From positions 1 to 40,647 of the forward strand of contig CAAGRP010000090.1 of NCBI GenBank assembly GCA_900772685.1: a stretch of DNA of 40,647 nt, read 5' to 3'. Positions 1 through 7,801 of the stretch are shown here, piece by piece. Position 1 is the stretch's first letter. Each line of letters begins with the position of its first letter. Made by a program: the position numbers and the translations under genes. The notes beneath the pieces are model-generated. The model saw only the letters and a list, made by a program, of their open reading frames with translations, had not been told where the DNA came from and made no database searches. The stretch comes from Lachnospiraceae bacterium (lineage in GTDB: Bacteria > Bacillota > Clostridia > Lachnospirales > Lachnospiraceae).

Positions 1-603
1 ATCCCCGTTCTCCTCTGACTCTTTAGCTATCTTTTCCGAAAGTTTCCCCGTGGTTATAAAATCCGAAAGCCCGGCTCCTTTCGGATGAACCATACATACA
101 CAATACTTCCAGTTCCTTGAATATCCCTTGCCTTCGATCTTGTATTCATAAAGCTCCCGTCTGTCAGGATATTTTATTGCGTTTTCAAATATAGTCTCAA
201 GCTCCGGATCAGAAGATCGGTCATCTGATGATATCTTGTAAACAGCCTGCAGAAGCTCTTCTATATGGATGTGCCATGGCACTGTAAAAAGAGGAAAAGC
301 ATTTTTGTCGCAGAATCCCAACAGCTCATTTGAGATTTCTTTTATATAAGGGCCGATATTTACAACAAGTGCCGATGAGCCTGCCTTAAAGCTGTCTTTT
401 GCGATCTCCGATAATTCGCTGGTATCATCCAGTGCAACTCCGGTCGTAAATACTATTTCCCGTCCGTCCAGAAATTCCGAGAATGATGGTTTTTCTATTA
501 TATGCGAGCATGAAACAGGATTTATAAGGCCCTTTTTTCCTGCCACTGCCTTTACTTCTTTATCTTTTACTATTTCAAACCAATCCGAAACACGAGCCGG
601 CAT
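1..603 (-). CDS. PucR-family transcriptional regulator, N-terminal part (cut by window edge)
   Basis: The frame is open for 201 codons from an ATG at 603 to the window edge. A GGAGGTGG ribosome site sits just upstream of the start. Residues about 10-125 read as the PucR-type N-terminal sensory domain: a loop with FTTGVAL, then SALVVNIGPYIKEI, then FPLFTVPW, the pattern of the purine-catabolism-regulator N-terminal family. The C-terminal HTH that should follow lies outside the window. Such proteins usually respond to a metabolite and act on neighbouring genes; the ligand here is unknown. Its likely promoter is the TTGACA / TATTAT pair at 863-890, about 260 bases upstream, followed at once by a hairpin, so the leader is long and probably attenuated. 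Confidence 0.8.
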   Translation of the reverse strand, partial: MPARVSDWFEIVKDKEVKAVAGKKGLINPVSCSHIIEKPSFSEFLDGREIVFTTGVALDDTSELSEIAKDSFKAGSSALVVNIGPYIKEISNELLGFCDKNAFPLFTVPWHIHIEELLQAVYKISSDDRSSDPELETIFENAIKYPDRRELYEYKIEGKGYSRNWKYCVCMVHPKGAGLSDFITTGKLSEKIAKESEENGD

Positions 604-641
604 AATACCACCTCCGACAAGCAGCTCATTTCATGTAATTA

Positions 642-816
642 AAGTCGAACGCTCGCAAGACTTGATGTGTGATTTCAGTGCAGCGTCAGCCGGCATATTC
701 TTCTTAAAACCGCTGTGCATACTCGCGGAACGTTTATCTCAGTCGGAGATCTGGCTCTCACTGAGATAAGCCAAAAAAAGTTCACCACTTATAGCAGAGG
801 GATCATTCCGGACTGA
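642..816 (+). ncRNA. Structured RNA, copy A (family not identified)
   Basis: This non-coding stretch aligns along its length with 35596-35760. Shared blocks in the same order are AAGTCGAAC (642-650), GCATACTCG (717-725), the perfect 10-bp stem TTATCTCAGT / ACTGAGATAA (734-743 with 760-769) and TCACCACTTATAG (782-794). The region between the first two blocks folds differently in the two copies but pairs in both; here GTGCAGCG pairs with CGCTGTGC using two G-U pairs. Those wobble pairs would be A-C mismatches on the other strand, which favours the plus strand. I see no good promoter just upstream. The raiA-motif RNA is one family worth testing; I cannot confirm it. Confidence 0.6.
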
Positions 817-890
817 AAAAATAGAGCAAGGGCTGTAAAAGCTCCCTTGCTCTATTTGAGAAATAATAGCAGAAATATGTGATTTGTCAA
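814..890 (-). promoter_or_regulatory. Promoter followed at once by a terminator-like hairpin (element A)
   Basis: On the minus strand there is TTGACA (885-890), a 16-base spacer and TATTAT (863-868). Six bases later a perfect 13-bp hairpin begins (AATAGAGCAAGGG with its complement, 820-832 and 844-856), followed by six T. The predicted transcription start is the first base of the hairpin, so most transcripts would end after about 42 bases. The hairpin also lies downstream of the histidine kinase gene and could end that operon. The same arrangement occurs at 17695-17771. Downstream on this strand is the PucR-family gene. Confidence 0.7.
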
Positions 891-893
891 GCC

Positions 894-942
894 ATGGCAA
901 AGCTGTCTTAACATTGTCTATGGCAAAATCTTAACATTGTCT
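894..942. repeat. Two direct repeats next to the element A promoter
   Basis: The block TCTTAACATTGTCT occurs at 906-919 and again at 929-942, a period of 23 bases. Each copy is preceded by ATGGCAAA. The repeats sit between the kinase stop codon and the -35 box at 885-890, that is, immediately upstream of the minus-strand promoter. Their TTAACA core also occurs upstream of the response regulator gene (2796-2801). Binding sites for the PhoB-type regulator at 2089-2766 are a reasonable guess. Confidence 0.55.
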
Positions 943-961
943 CAATAGTCTTTTATGGCAC

Positions 962-2092
962 TCATGGCATGATTACCTCAAATGTCGTTCCGCAAGGATC
1001 ACTTTTGCTTACCGATATCGTTCCTTCATGCAGCCTTACGATCTCATACACAAGGGCAAGTCCAAGTCCTACTCCTCCAAGCTCCCTGCTCCTTGACTTA
1101 TCCACTCTGAAAAAAGGTTCAAATATCCTTTCCCTGTCATTTTCAGATATCCCTTTTCCGGTATCCTCCACCTCTATTACGACATGTTCGCTTCTTTTGT
1201 TTATCAGAACTCTGACTCTTCCGTTCTGTACATTATATTTAATGGCATTTTCAACGAGATTATATACCATACGATAAAGCAGGATATCACTTCCCATCAT
1301 ATGTGTCTCTTCTCCAATCACCGCAAGCTCAATATTTTTCTCCTGTGCAAGCGGCTCAAGATCTGTAATGACCTCCTCGGCAAGAGAATACAGCTCCACA
1401 TCATTGCTGCGTTCTACGGTCTGCAGCTCGCTCATATCAAGCAGCGTTCCGACAAGCTTGGTAAGCCGTTCATTCTGTTCCGTTATCATCCTTATGGTCT
1501 CTGCAGTCTCAGCATCGTTCCCCGGATGCTCCGAGGCATTATACATATCCAGCTGTGACTGTATCAGTGCAAGCGGCGTCCGAAGCTCATGCGCGGCATT
1601 TCCCGTAAACTGCCTTTGTATCTCAAATGACTCCGAAAGCCTTCCCAGCATCTTGTTGTAGGCCTTTCCGAGCCTTTCGAATTCAGCAACTCCCTTTTCA
1701 TCTATATAGCTGTCTGTCAGATTTTGGAGCTGTACTTTTTCAACGCTGTCCGAAAATTCCCGAAGAGGTTTCAACGCACGCCCGCTTACAAAATACGTAA
1801 CCATGCCGCCCAATACCGTAACGATAGCCGTTATTATAAGATTCTTCTTGCGATAATTCTCCTTCGTATCAAATACCTTTACCGAAAAATCATCACAAAA
1901 ATTCTCCCATTCATCTTCCGGGATATTTATATAAATATCCTCTGTGTTTCCCTGATCTGTGACTGCCTTGTTGAGCGAATCCATATAATAAATGCCGTTT
2001 TTATATAAAAGAAATTCCAGGCTCAGGCATATAACTACAATCAGGATCGCCGTGAGTATGGTAAGCCGCCATTGAAGCGAGAGCTTTTTCAT
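962..2092 (-). CDS. Sensor histidine kinase, HAMP type
   Basis: This 376-residue membrane kinase autophosphorylates and passes phosphate to its response regulator. It has a membrane helix at about 10-28, a short external loop of about 50 residues, a second helix at about 84-103, a HAMP linker to about 157, and the H-box AHELRTPL with phospho-acceptor His168. The N-box (NLVENAIKYN), G1 box (DTGKGIS), F-box (FEPFFRVD) and G2 box (GGVGLGLALV) are all present. The start overlaps the stop of the regulator gene by four bases (ATGA), so the two are translationally coupled. The small sensor loop suggests sensing in or near the membrane. The signal is unknown. Confidence 0.93.
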   Translation of the reverse strand: MKKLSLQWRLTILTAILIVVICLSLEFLLYKNGIYYMDSLNKAVTDQGNTEDIYINIPEDEWENFCDDFSVKVFDTKENYRKKNLIITAIVTVLGGMVTYFVSGRALKPLREFSDSVEKVQLQNLTDSYIDEKGVAEFERLGKAYNKMLGRLSESFEIQRQFTGNAAHELRTPLALIQSQLDMYNASEHPGNDAETAETIRMITEQNERLTKLVGTLLDMSELQTVERSNDVELYSLAEEVITDLEPLAQEKNIELAVIGEETHMMGSDILLYRMVYNLVENAIKYNVQNGRVRVLINKRSEHVVIEVEDTGKGISENDRERIFEPFFRVDKSRSRELGGVGLGLALVYEIVRLHEGTISVSKSDPCGTTFEVIMP

Positions 2093-2766
2093 TTGCCGTC
2101 TCCTCCTATCTTATAGCCCTCTCCTATCTTGTTCGTGATAGGATCATGTCCAAGTACACTGCGCAGCTTTTTTCTAAGCGAGGACATATGCACTCTTACC
2201 GATCCGTTAAAGGAGTCAACAGTCGCATCCCATACATGCTCTATAAGCTCCTCCTGACTTACCGGTCTTCCTTCATTTAATAAAAGGTACTCCAGAATAC
2301 CGCTCTCTTTTCTCGTAAGTGCAACCTTTTCCCCGTTTGCCAGAGTTGTCCTCTCCTTTGTATCAAAGCACACCCCGTCACACTCAAGGATGACATCCTT
2401 TTGGATAAACCTGCGCCTTGTAAGGCTTCTCACTCTTGCCTCAAGCTCCTTAAGATGAAACGGTTTTTCCATGTAGTCGTTTGCCCCTGCATCAAGCCCC
2501 TCAACCTTATCAGCTATCTGACCTCTTGCTGATAATATAAGGACCTTGGTCTCTTCGTTTTCTTTTCTGAGCTCCCTTAGGATCTCCATCCCGTCTGTTC
2601 CCGGGAGATTAAGATCGAGTATTATAAGATCATACTCTTCCGAAAATATCATCTCTAGGGCATCATCCCCGTTGTAGCAAATATCTGTCTCATATCCTGC
2701 ATTATGCAGGCTTTTCGCTATCATATCACAGAGTCTTTTTTCATCTTCTACTATCAGTAATCGCAT
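2089..2766 (-). CDS. Two-component response regulator, OmpR/PhoB family
   Basis: The 225 residues form a receiver domain (1 to about 118) and a C-terminal winged-helix DNA-binding domain (about 130-222). The receiver has the acidic pair at Asp8/Glu9, phospho-acceptor Asp51 in the LIILDLNLP strand and conserved Lys101 in MEKPF. The ribosome site AAGGAG lies just before the ATG. It is the first gene of an operon with the kinase and is divergent from the CXXC / 4Fe-4S / TlpA module, so it may control that module as well as its own promoter. The kinase it pairs with is the neighbour at 962-2092. Confidence 0.95.
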   Translation of the reverse strand: MRLLIVEDEKRLCDMIAKSLHNAGYETDICYNGDDALEMIFSEEYDLIILDLNLPGTDGMEILRELRKENEETKVLILSARGQIADKVEGLDAGANDYMEKPFHLKELEARVRSLTRRRFIQKDVILECDGVCFDTKERTTLANGEKVALTRKESGILEYLLLNEGRPVSQEELIEHVWDATVDSFNGSVRVHMSSLRKKLRSVLGHDPITNKIGEGYKIGGDGK

Positions 2767-2795
2767 ACGGCTCCTTTTTATTTCATTCAGAATTC

Positions 2796-2833
2796 TTAAC
2801 AGAGATTTTACAATGACAATTGTATAATGACAA
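2796..2833 (-). promoter_or_regulatory. Promoter of the two-component operon with a candidate regulator site
   Basis: On the minus strand TTGTCA (2828-2833) and TAAAAT (2805-2810) are separated by 17 bases, a good sigma-70 match. On the plus strand TTAACA (2796-2801) and TTTACA (2807-2812) repeat with an 11-base period over the -10 region and start site, which is the spacing expected for PhoB-family dimers. A second repeat, ATGACAA, occurs at 2813-2819 and 2827-2833. Autoregulation is inferred. Confidence 0.6.
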
Positions 2834-2866
2834 CGTCAGAGGGTCAATAAAACAAATCCGTCATAG

Positions 2867-2895
2867 TTTTCATGTGATATTCAAACTGGTATACA
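2867..2895 (+). promoter_or_regulatory. Possible promoter of the CXXC / 4Fe-4S operon
   Basis: TTTTCA (2867-2872) and TATACA (2890-2895) are separated by 17 bases and lie about 40 bases before the TTG start at 2938. Each box matches the consensus at four of six positions, so an activator may be needed. It is divergent from the response regulator promoter. Confidence 0.4.
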
Positions 2896-2937
2896 ATGCA
2901 TCCGGACTGACAAAATACTACAAAAAGGAGCGTTATT

Positions 2938-3084
2938 TTGAAAAGCAGGACAAAAACGGTACTTCAGATAATCCTCATAGCCGCCGGCATAGCCATGGTC
3001 GTTTACGGTGCAATGCGCGGGGAAACGGAAACTGTTTTAAGCAAGGCAATAAAATTATGTTTGGAGTGTGTAGGAATTGGATAA
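2938..3084 (+). CDS. CD1871A-type CXXC micro-protein
   Basis: A 48-residue protein starts at TTG, with the ribosome site AAGGAG about eight bases upstream. It has one hydrophobic helix (about 8-25) and ends with KAIKLCLECVGIG, which carries a CXXC motif (CLEC). Small proteins of this form next to a 4Fe-4S membrane protein are known in clostridia as the CD1871A family. The stop overlaps the start of the next gene by eight bases, so the two are translated together. The CXXC probably exchanges thiols or carries electrons between the 4Fe-4S protein and the TlpA-like lipoprotein; this role is inferred from context. Confidence 0.8.
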   Translation: MKSRTKTVLQIILIAAGIAMVVYGAMRGETETVLSKAIKLCLECVGIG

Positions 3085-3994
3085 AAGGACTAATATAATA
3101 TCAAACTTTTTTGCCCGCTTTCGCGGATTGATACAGGCGGCAGCTACGCTGCTCACGAACATACACCTTCCCAATCTGTTTAACGGAACTATATACCGGG
3201 GAAGCGGAAAAAATGCATGCGTTCCCGGACTCAACTGTTATTCATGTCCGGCCGCATCAGGTGCCTGTCCTATCGGAGCATTTCAGGCAGTCCTCGGTTC
3301 ATCAAAATTCAAATTCTCTTATTATATAGTAGGATTCTTTATTCTGATGGGAGTGCTGCTCGGAAGGTTCATATGCGGATTCCTTTGTCCCTTCGGATGG
3401 TTTCAGGATCTTATCCATAAGATTCCGTTTTTCAAAAAGCTTTCAACAAAAAAGCTGAAGCCGCTTAGGTACCTTAAATACATTATACTTGTCGTATTTG
3501 TTATAATCCTTCCTCTTACGGCAATAAATTCCTTAGGCATGGGAGATCCGTTTTTCTGCAAATTCGTATGTCCGCAGGGTGTTCTTGAGGGAGCGATACC
3601 TCTTTCTCTTGTAAATGACGGAATACGATCGGCTCTCGGAAGTCTCTTTACATTCAAAAGCATCATACTAATAAGCTTTATAGTCTTAAGCCTTTTGTTT
3701 TACAGACCGTTCTGCAAATGGATATGTCCTCTCGGAGCCATATATTCACTCTTCAACAAAGTATCTTTAATGAAGATGAATGTTGATGAGGATAAGTGCA
3801 TCGGCTGCAAAAAGTGCGTAAAGGCCTGCAAAATGGATGTCGACGTAACCAAAGCACCTAACCATCTCGAATGCATACGCTGCGGTGCATGTATAAAGGT
3901 CTGCCCTGCAGATGCCATATGCTACAAATACGGATTCGGAAACTCATGCAAAAAGCAGGCTAAATCAGCCAAAACTCAGAAGTCTAACCGATAA
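3077..3994 (+). CDS. 4Fe-4S membrane protein, NapH/polyferredoxin type
   Basis: A 305-residue protein starts at TTG inside the end of the CXXC gene. Several membrane helices (about 81-98, 132-150, 190-209) are separated by cysteine motifs: C54/C57/C64, then CGFLCP (C100, C104), CKFVCP (C161, C165) and CKWICP (C213, C217). The C-terminal domain holds two classic ferredoxin sites, C241-C244-C247-C251 and C266-C269-C272-C276. The plan is that of NapH-like proteins, which pass electrons across the membrane. With a CXXC peptide before it and a thioredoxin-like lipoprotein after it, a route from cytoplasmic ferredoxin to external thiols is plausible. This role is inferred. Confidence 0.85.
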   Translation: MDKRTNIISNFFARFRGLIQAAATLLTNIHLPNLFNGTIYRGSGKNACVPGLNCYSCPAASGACPIGAFQAVLGSSKFKFSYYIVGFFILMGVLLGRFICGFLCPFGWFQDLIHKIPFFKKLSTKKLKPLRYLKYIILVVFVIILPLTAINSLGMGDPFFCKFVCPQGVLEGAIPLSLVNDGIRSALGSLFTFKSIILISFIVLSLLFYRPFCKWICPLGAIYSLFNKVSLMKMNVDEDKCIGCKKCVKACKMDVDVTKAPNHLECIRCGACIKVCPADAICYKYGFGNSCKKQAKSAKTQKSNR

Positions 3995-4213
3995 AACGAA
4001 TATGGCCTATGCTCACCCATTTCACCGATTATAGAAGGACTTCACCCGAATCGAGATAAATCAATTATCCGGTAAACCATGAACTCAAGAAACCACTAAT
4101 ACAAGTAACCAATCGAATCACAATCAAGCAAATTTATCAATCAATTATTTCAATAAACCAATTGATTTGACAAATAAATATAAATAACAATAACATTTAT
4201 AAGGAGAAACATT

Positions 4214-5164
4214 ATGAAATCAAAACACTTAGTCACAGGAATTCTCGCATTTTCCATGATACTTGCACTTGCAGGCTGTTCGGCAGACAAAGGCTCATAC
4301 GCACAAAGCAGCTCTTCTGCACAAAGCAGCTCATCCGTCAAAAGCGGTTCAACCATGGAGGAAAGAGACAGCGCTATAATCAACGGTTCCGATGACACGT
4401 CTTCAGCGGCATCAAAAATCGATGATCTTTATGCAAAAGAGAACCAGATCTTCAGCGATCATCAGGATGTATGGAATAAAGTCTTCGGTCTTATGAGCAA
4501 GGATACTGCAGAAAGCAATCAGGAAATGGAATATGCAGACTTCCTCGAAAACACCATAAACTCAAACAAGGATTCCTTCACGGAAGACGAGCTTAAGACT
4601 CTTGAAGAAGATATAAAAGCTATACGCGAAATAGAAAAACAGATTGCAGACCTCGGTGACCCGTCAGTAGGCACTAATTCAGCTGCTCCATCCTCAGAAG
4701 CAACAGGTACGTTCAGCAACATCAAAGGAAAAGATCTTGACGGAAACGACGTTGACAGCAGCATCTTTTCAAAAAGCGCTGTAACAGTTGTCAACTTCTG
4801 GTTCAACGGCTGCAAGCCATGTATCGCAGAGCTTCCTGACCTTGATAAGCTCAACAAAGAACTCGAGTCAATGGGCGGACAGGTAATCGGAATCAACTCC
4901 GAAACTCTTAACGGAGATCAGGCCGGTATCGAGGAAGCAAAGAAAATCTTAAAAGAGCAGGGCGTTTCATACAAAAACATCTATTTCGATGACACCACAG
5001 ATGCCGGAGCATATACCCGCAACATACTCGCATTCCCGACCACGGTCCTTGTAGACAGAAACGGAAACATCGTAGGTGAGCCACTCCTCGGCGGTATCGA
5101 CAAACAGGAAAACTACGACAGCCTCATGGCACAGATCAAGCAGGTAATCGAAGCCGACAAGTAA
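4214..5164 (+). CDS. TlpA/ResA-like thioredoxin-fold lipoprotein
   Basis: A 316-residue protein has a lipoprotein signal peptide ending in LALAGC (lipidated Cys22) and a Ser-rich linker (about 28-48). A helical charged region follows (about 65-148), then a TlpA-like redoxin domain (about 165-312). The active site is WFNGCKPC, with C200 and C203, and a cis-Pro loop AFPTTVLVD follows. It should sit outside the membrane and reduce or exchange disulfides. The ribosome site AAGGAG is well placed. It lies 219 bases after the 4Fe-4S gene in the same direction. TTGACA at 4167 and TAACAT at 4191 may form its own promoter, though the leader would be very short. Confidence 0.88.
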   Translation: MKSKHLVTGILAFSMILALAGCSADKGSYAQSSSSAQSSSSVKSGSTMEERDSAIINGSDDTSSAASKIDDLYAKENQIFSDHQDVWNKVFGLMSKDTAESNQEMEYADFLENTINSNKDSFTEDELKTLEEDIKAIREIEKQIADLGDPSVGTNSAAPSSEATGTFSNIKGKDLDGNDVDSSIFSKSAVTVVNFWFNGCKPCIAELPDLDKLNKELESMGGQVIGINSETLNGDQAGIEEAKKILKEQGVSYKNIYFDDTTDAGAYTRNILAFPTTVLVDRNGNIVGEPLLGGIDKQENYDSLMAQIKQVIEADK

Positions 5165-5172
5165 AAAAAGCC

Positions 5173-5456
5173 AAATTTAAAAGAAAAAAGAAGCTTCATT
5201 CCGGAAGGGACATCTGCAATGCCGGTGCTTATAAAAACATATATAATGCTCCGGCCCCGGGTGCGGCGGTTTAATTTAAAAGAAAATAATATAGTAGTGT
5301 AGTACAAAAATAAAAGTATATTTGTCATGGGACATCCGCAACGCCGGTACTTAGCGAAGGCAAAGCCTGAGCTTAGTACCGCTGCGTGAGGACTAAGTGA
5401 AAACGGTCCCATGAAAATATACTTTTATTATTTTAATACTATTTTCTTTTAAATTC
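5173..5456. repeat. Nested inverted-repeat element, two related units
   Basis: The right unit (5273-5455) is a long imperfect palindrome. Its ends are AATTTAAAAGAAAATA (5273-5288) and the exact complement (5440-5455). Inside are arms of about 24 bases around 5310-5333 and 5406-5430, and an inner pair GGTACTTAGC / GCTTAGTACC. The left unit (5173-5285) starts with AAATTTAAAAGAAAA and carries a 25-base block (5207-5231) that matches 5329-5353 at 22 positions. It has no coding capacity. It fills the gap between two convergent genes and could terminate both. The two units look like copies of one small repeat family, such as a MITE. Confidence 0.7.
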
Positions 5457-5458
5457 GG

Positions 5459-7282
5459 TTATTTTTTCTTATTCACCAAATGCCTTATTATAAACAGCGT
5501 CAACAGCATCAACGCAACCGCGATCGGCAATGTGATAACCCAGCTGCACACGATACCCGCAATCACGTAGCTGACAGCCGATACCGCTGCAACGGTAAGT
5601 GCATACGGAAGCTGTGTAGAAACATGATTGATATGGTCACACTGTGCTCCGGCCGATGCCATAATGGTCGTATCCGATATAGGTGAGCAGTGGTCTCCGC
5701 ACACAGCACCTGCCATACAAGCAGAAACCGCAACGATCATAATAGGATCTCCTGCATGGAATACGCTGAGGACTATAGGTATAAGGATACCGAATGTTCC
5801 CCATGATGTTCCGGTTGCGAATGAAAGTCCTACAGCAATAAGGAAGATGATAGCCGGAAGGAGCATCTGGAATCCTGCCGCACTTCCTTCAACGAGCTGA
5901 GAAATAAATATCTTTGCTCCGAGTGAATCGGTCATGGATTTAAGAGTCCATGCACAGGCAAGTATAAGTATTGCCGGTACCATTGCCTTAAATCCCTCAG
6001 GGATAGATCCCATGAGATCCTTAAACGGAATTACTCTTCTTATTATATAGTAAACTATCGCGATAATGACAGCCACAAACGATCCGAGTGCAAGACCTAC
6101 GGATGCATCACTGTTTGAGAATGCGGTTACAAAATCATTTCCTTCAAAGAATCCGCCCGAATAGATCATTCCTATTATACAGCATACTATAAGGATGGCG
6201 ATCGGGAATACAAGGTCGGAAACCTTTCCCTTAGGATTGACATCCATCTCTTCGACAGCCTGTCTTGTTCCTGTTGTAAACAGATCATTCTTTTCAACTG
6301 CGTTCTTTTCGTGTTCAGCCATAGGGCCGTAATCCACGTTTGTAAATGCAAGGAAAAGCATCATAACGATAGTAAGCAATGCATAGAAGTTATACGGTAT
6401 TGCCTCTATAAAGAGCGCGATTCCGTTTTCCGCACCGGCTGCATTTGCAAATCCCGCTACGGCTGCTGCCCACGATGATATAGGAGCGATTATACATACC
6501 GGAGCTGCTGTTGCATCAATGATATATGCCAGCTTGGCTCTTGAAATATTATGCTTATCCGTTACAGGTCTCATAACAGAACCAACGGTAAGGCAGTTAA
6601 AATAGTCATCTATGAAAATGAGTATACCGAGTGCTATAGTCGCACACTGAGCTCCTACCCTTGTCTTGATCTTTGATGTTGCCCATCTTCCGAATGCGGC
6701 AGATCCGCCGGCCTTGTTCATCATTGCAACAAGAGCTCCCAATAGTACAAGGAAGAAGATGATACCCATGTTGTAGGAATCCGCAAGGTTTGCGATAAAT
6801 CCGTCACTTACTACATGTGTAAGTGTACGCTCAAAATTACCGCCGGCATAGATCACAGCTCCTACGATAATTCCTATAACAAGAGATGAATAAACTTCTT
6901 TTGTAATAAGGGCAAGTATGATAGCTACAACAGGTGCCAGAAGCGCAAGCCATGTTGCATATGTCGGAATATCTTCCCTCACCTTATTGATAGCTGTGCC
7001 TACATGTTCTTTAAAATTCTCGTCTGCGCTGAGGTTGTCAGCGTAGCTGTCCACATAGCTGTGTGCAGATTCTCCGTCGGAAAGATCATAGTCAACGACC
7101 TCATCGTCGCCGTAATCCACGGAAAATACATTTGGATCCGCCTCCTGTGCGGCAACTGCCTTGCTGTCGGCTGTTTCCTCTGCCGAAACAGGCTTCATCA
7201 TTGCGGTGAAAAGCCCTATCGCAAATGTGATGATACACATTATCACGACAGCCCTGAATCCGCGTCTGCTGATACGTTTCAT
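5459..7282 (-). CDS. NhaC-family Na+/H+ antiporter-like transporter
   Basis: The start is taken at 7282, because GAGAGGGG precedes this ATG; another ATG lies 15 bases upstream. The 607-residue protein has an N-terminal hydrophobic helix and an acidic external linker of roughly 80 residues. An NhaC-type core of about ten or more helices follows, with the family blocks IFIDDYFNCLTVG, APVCIIAPISSW and SFATGTSWGTFGI. Members exchange Na+ or H+ with ions or organic acids. It follows the aromatic-acid genes in the same direction, so its substrate may be related to them. A TATAAT box (7345-7350, minus) and a GGAGG / CCTCC hairpin (7323-7342) in the gap may give it a separate start. Confidence 0.85.
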   Translation of the reverse strand: MKRISRRGFRAVVIMCIITFAIGLFTAMMKPVSAEETADSKAVAAQEADPNVFSVDYGDDEVVDYDLSDGESAHSYVDSYADNLSADENFKEHVGTAINKVREDIPTYATWLALLAPVVAIILALITKEVYSSLVIGIIVGAVIYAGGNFERTLTHVVSDGFIANLADSYNMGIIFFLVLLGALVAMMNKAGGSAAFGRWATSKIKTRVGAQCATIALGILIFIDDYFNCLTVGSVMRPVTDKHNISRAKLAYIIDATAAPVCIIAPISSWAAAVAGFANAAGAENGIALFIEAIPYNFYALLTIVMMLFLAFTNVDYGPMAEHEKNAVEKNDLFTTGTRQAVEEMDVNPKGKVSDLVFPIAILIVCCIIGMIYSGGFFEGNDFVTAFSNSDASVGLALGSFVAVIIAIVYYIIRRVIPFKDLMGSIPEGFKAMVPAILILACAWTLKSMTDSLGAKIFISQLVEGSAAGFQMLLPAIIFLIAVGLSFATGTSWGTFGILIPIVLSVFHAGDPIMIVAVSACMAGAVCGDHCSPISDTTIMASAGAQCDHINHVSTQLPYALTVAAVSAVSYVIAGIVCSWVITLPIAVALMLLTLFIIRHLVNKKK

Positions 7283-7374
7283 TTTATCCCCTCTCATATC
7301 TGGTATTTTAATTATATGATGTTGGAGGCAAAAACCTCCAAACCATTATACTTGACAAATCCGATACTAATGAA

Positions 7375-7788
7375 TCATATCTCATCTACCGTTTTAAGTC
7401 CGCTCTTCTTTATCGTATCGTTAAAGAGGTCGGCATCCGGTACCTTAAATATCATATATGCCGTATTTCCGTCTTTTCCAAGCATGGAATACATATATTC
7501 TATATCTATCTTCATTCCGGATATCGTGCTGAGCACAAGATTAAGTCCTCCCGGCACATCCGGCACCTGTACCGCAGCTACCTTTGTGACCGAAACCACA
7601 TATCCCTCATCAACAAGTACATTGAGAGCCTTATGATAATCGCTTACCACAAGTCTTATGACCCCGTACTCCGTTGACTCGGCTATATTAATGGCCCTTA
7701 TGTTTATTTCGTTTGCAGAAAGTGCTTTTGTTATTCCCGAAAGCTGTCCTGCCTTATTTTCAAGAAAGACTGAAATCTGATTTATCAT
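7375..7788 (-). CDS. Tandem ACT-domain protein
   Basis: The 137 residues hold two ACT modules (about 3-68 and 71-135). The first opens with ISVFLENKAGQLSGITKAL, the usual ACT strand-helix start with a Gly at the ligand-binding turn. ACT domains bind amino acids and control enzymes allosterically. Stand-alone ACT proteins beside phenylacetate-CoA ligase genes are common in clostridia and archaea and are thought to sense an amino acid of the pathway. It lies 13 bases after paaK, so it is part of that operon. Confidence 0.88.
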   Translation of the reverse strand: MINQISVFLENKAGQLSGITKALSANEINIRAINIAESTEYGVIRLVVSDYHKALNVLVDEGYVVSVTKVAAVQVPDVPGGLNLVLSTISGMKIDIEYMYSMLGKDGNTAYMIFKVPDADLFNDTIKKSGLKTVDEI

Positions 7789-7801
7789 ACCGATCCTCCT
7801 T

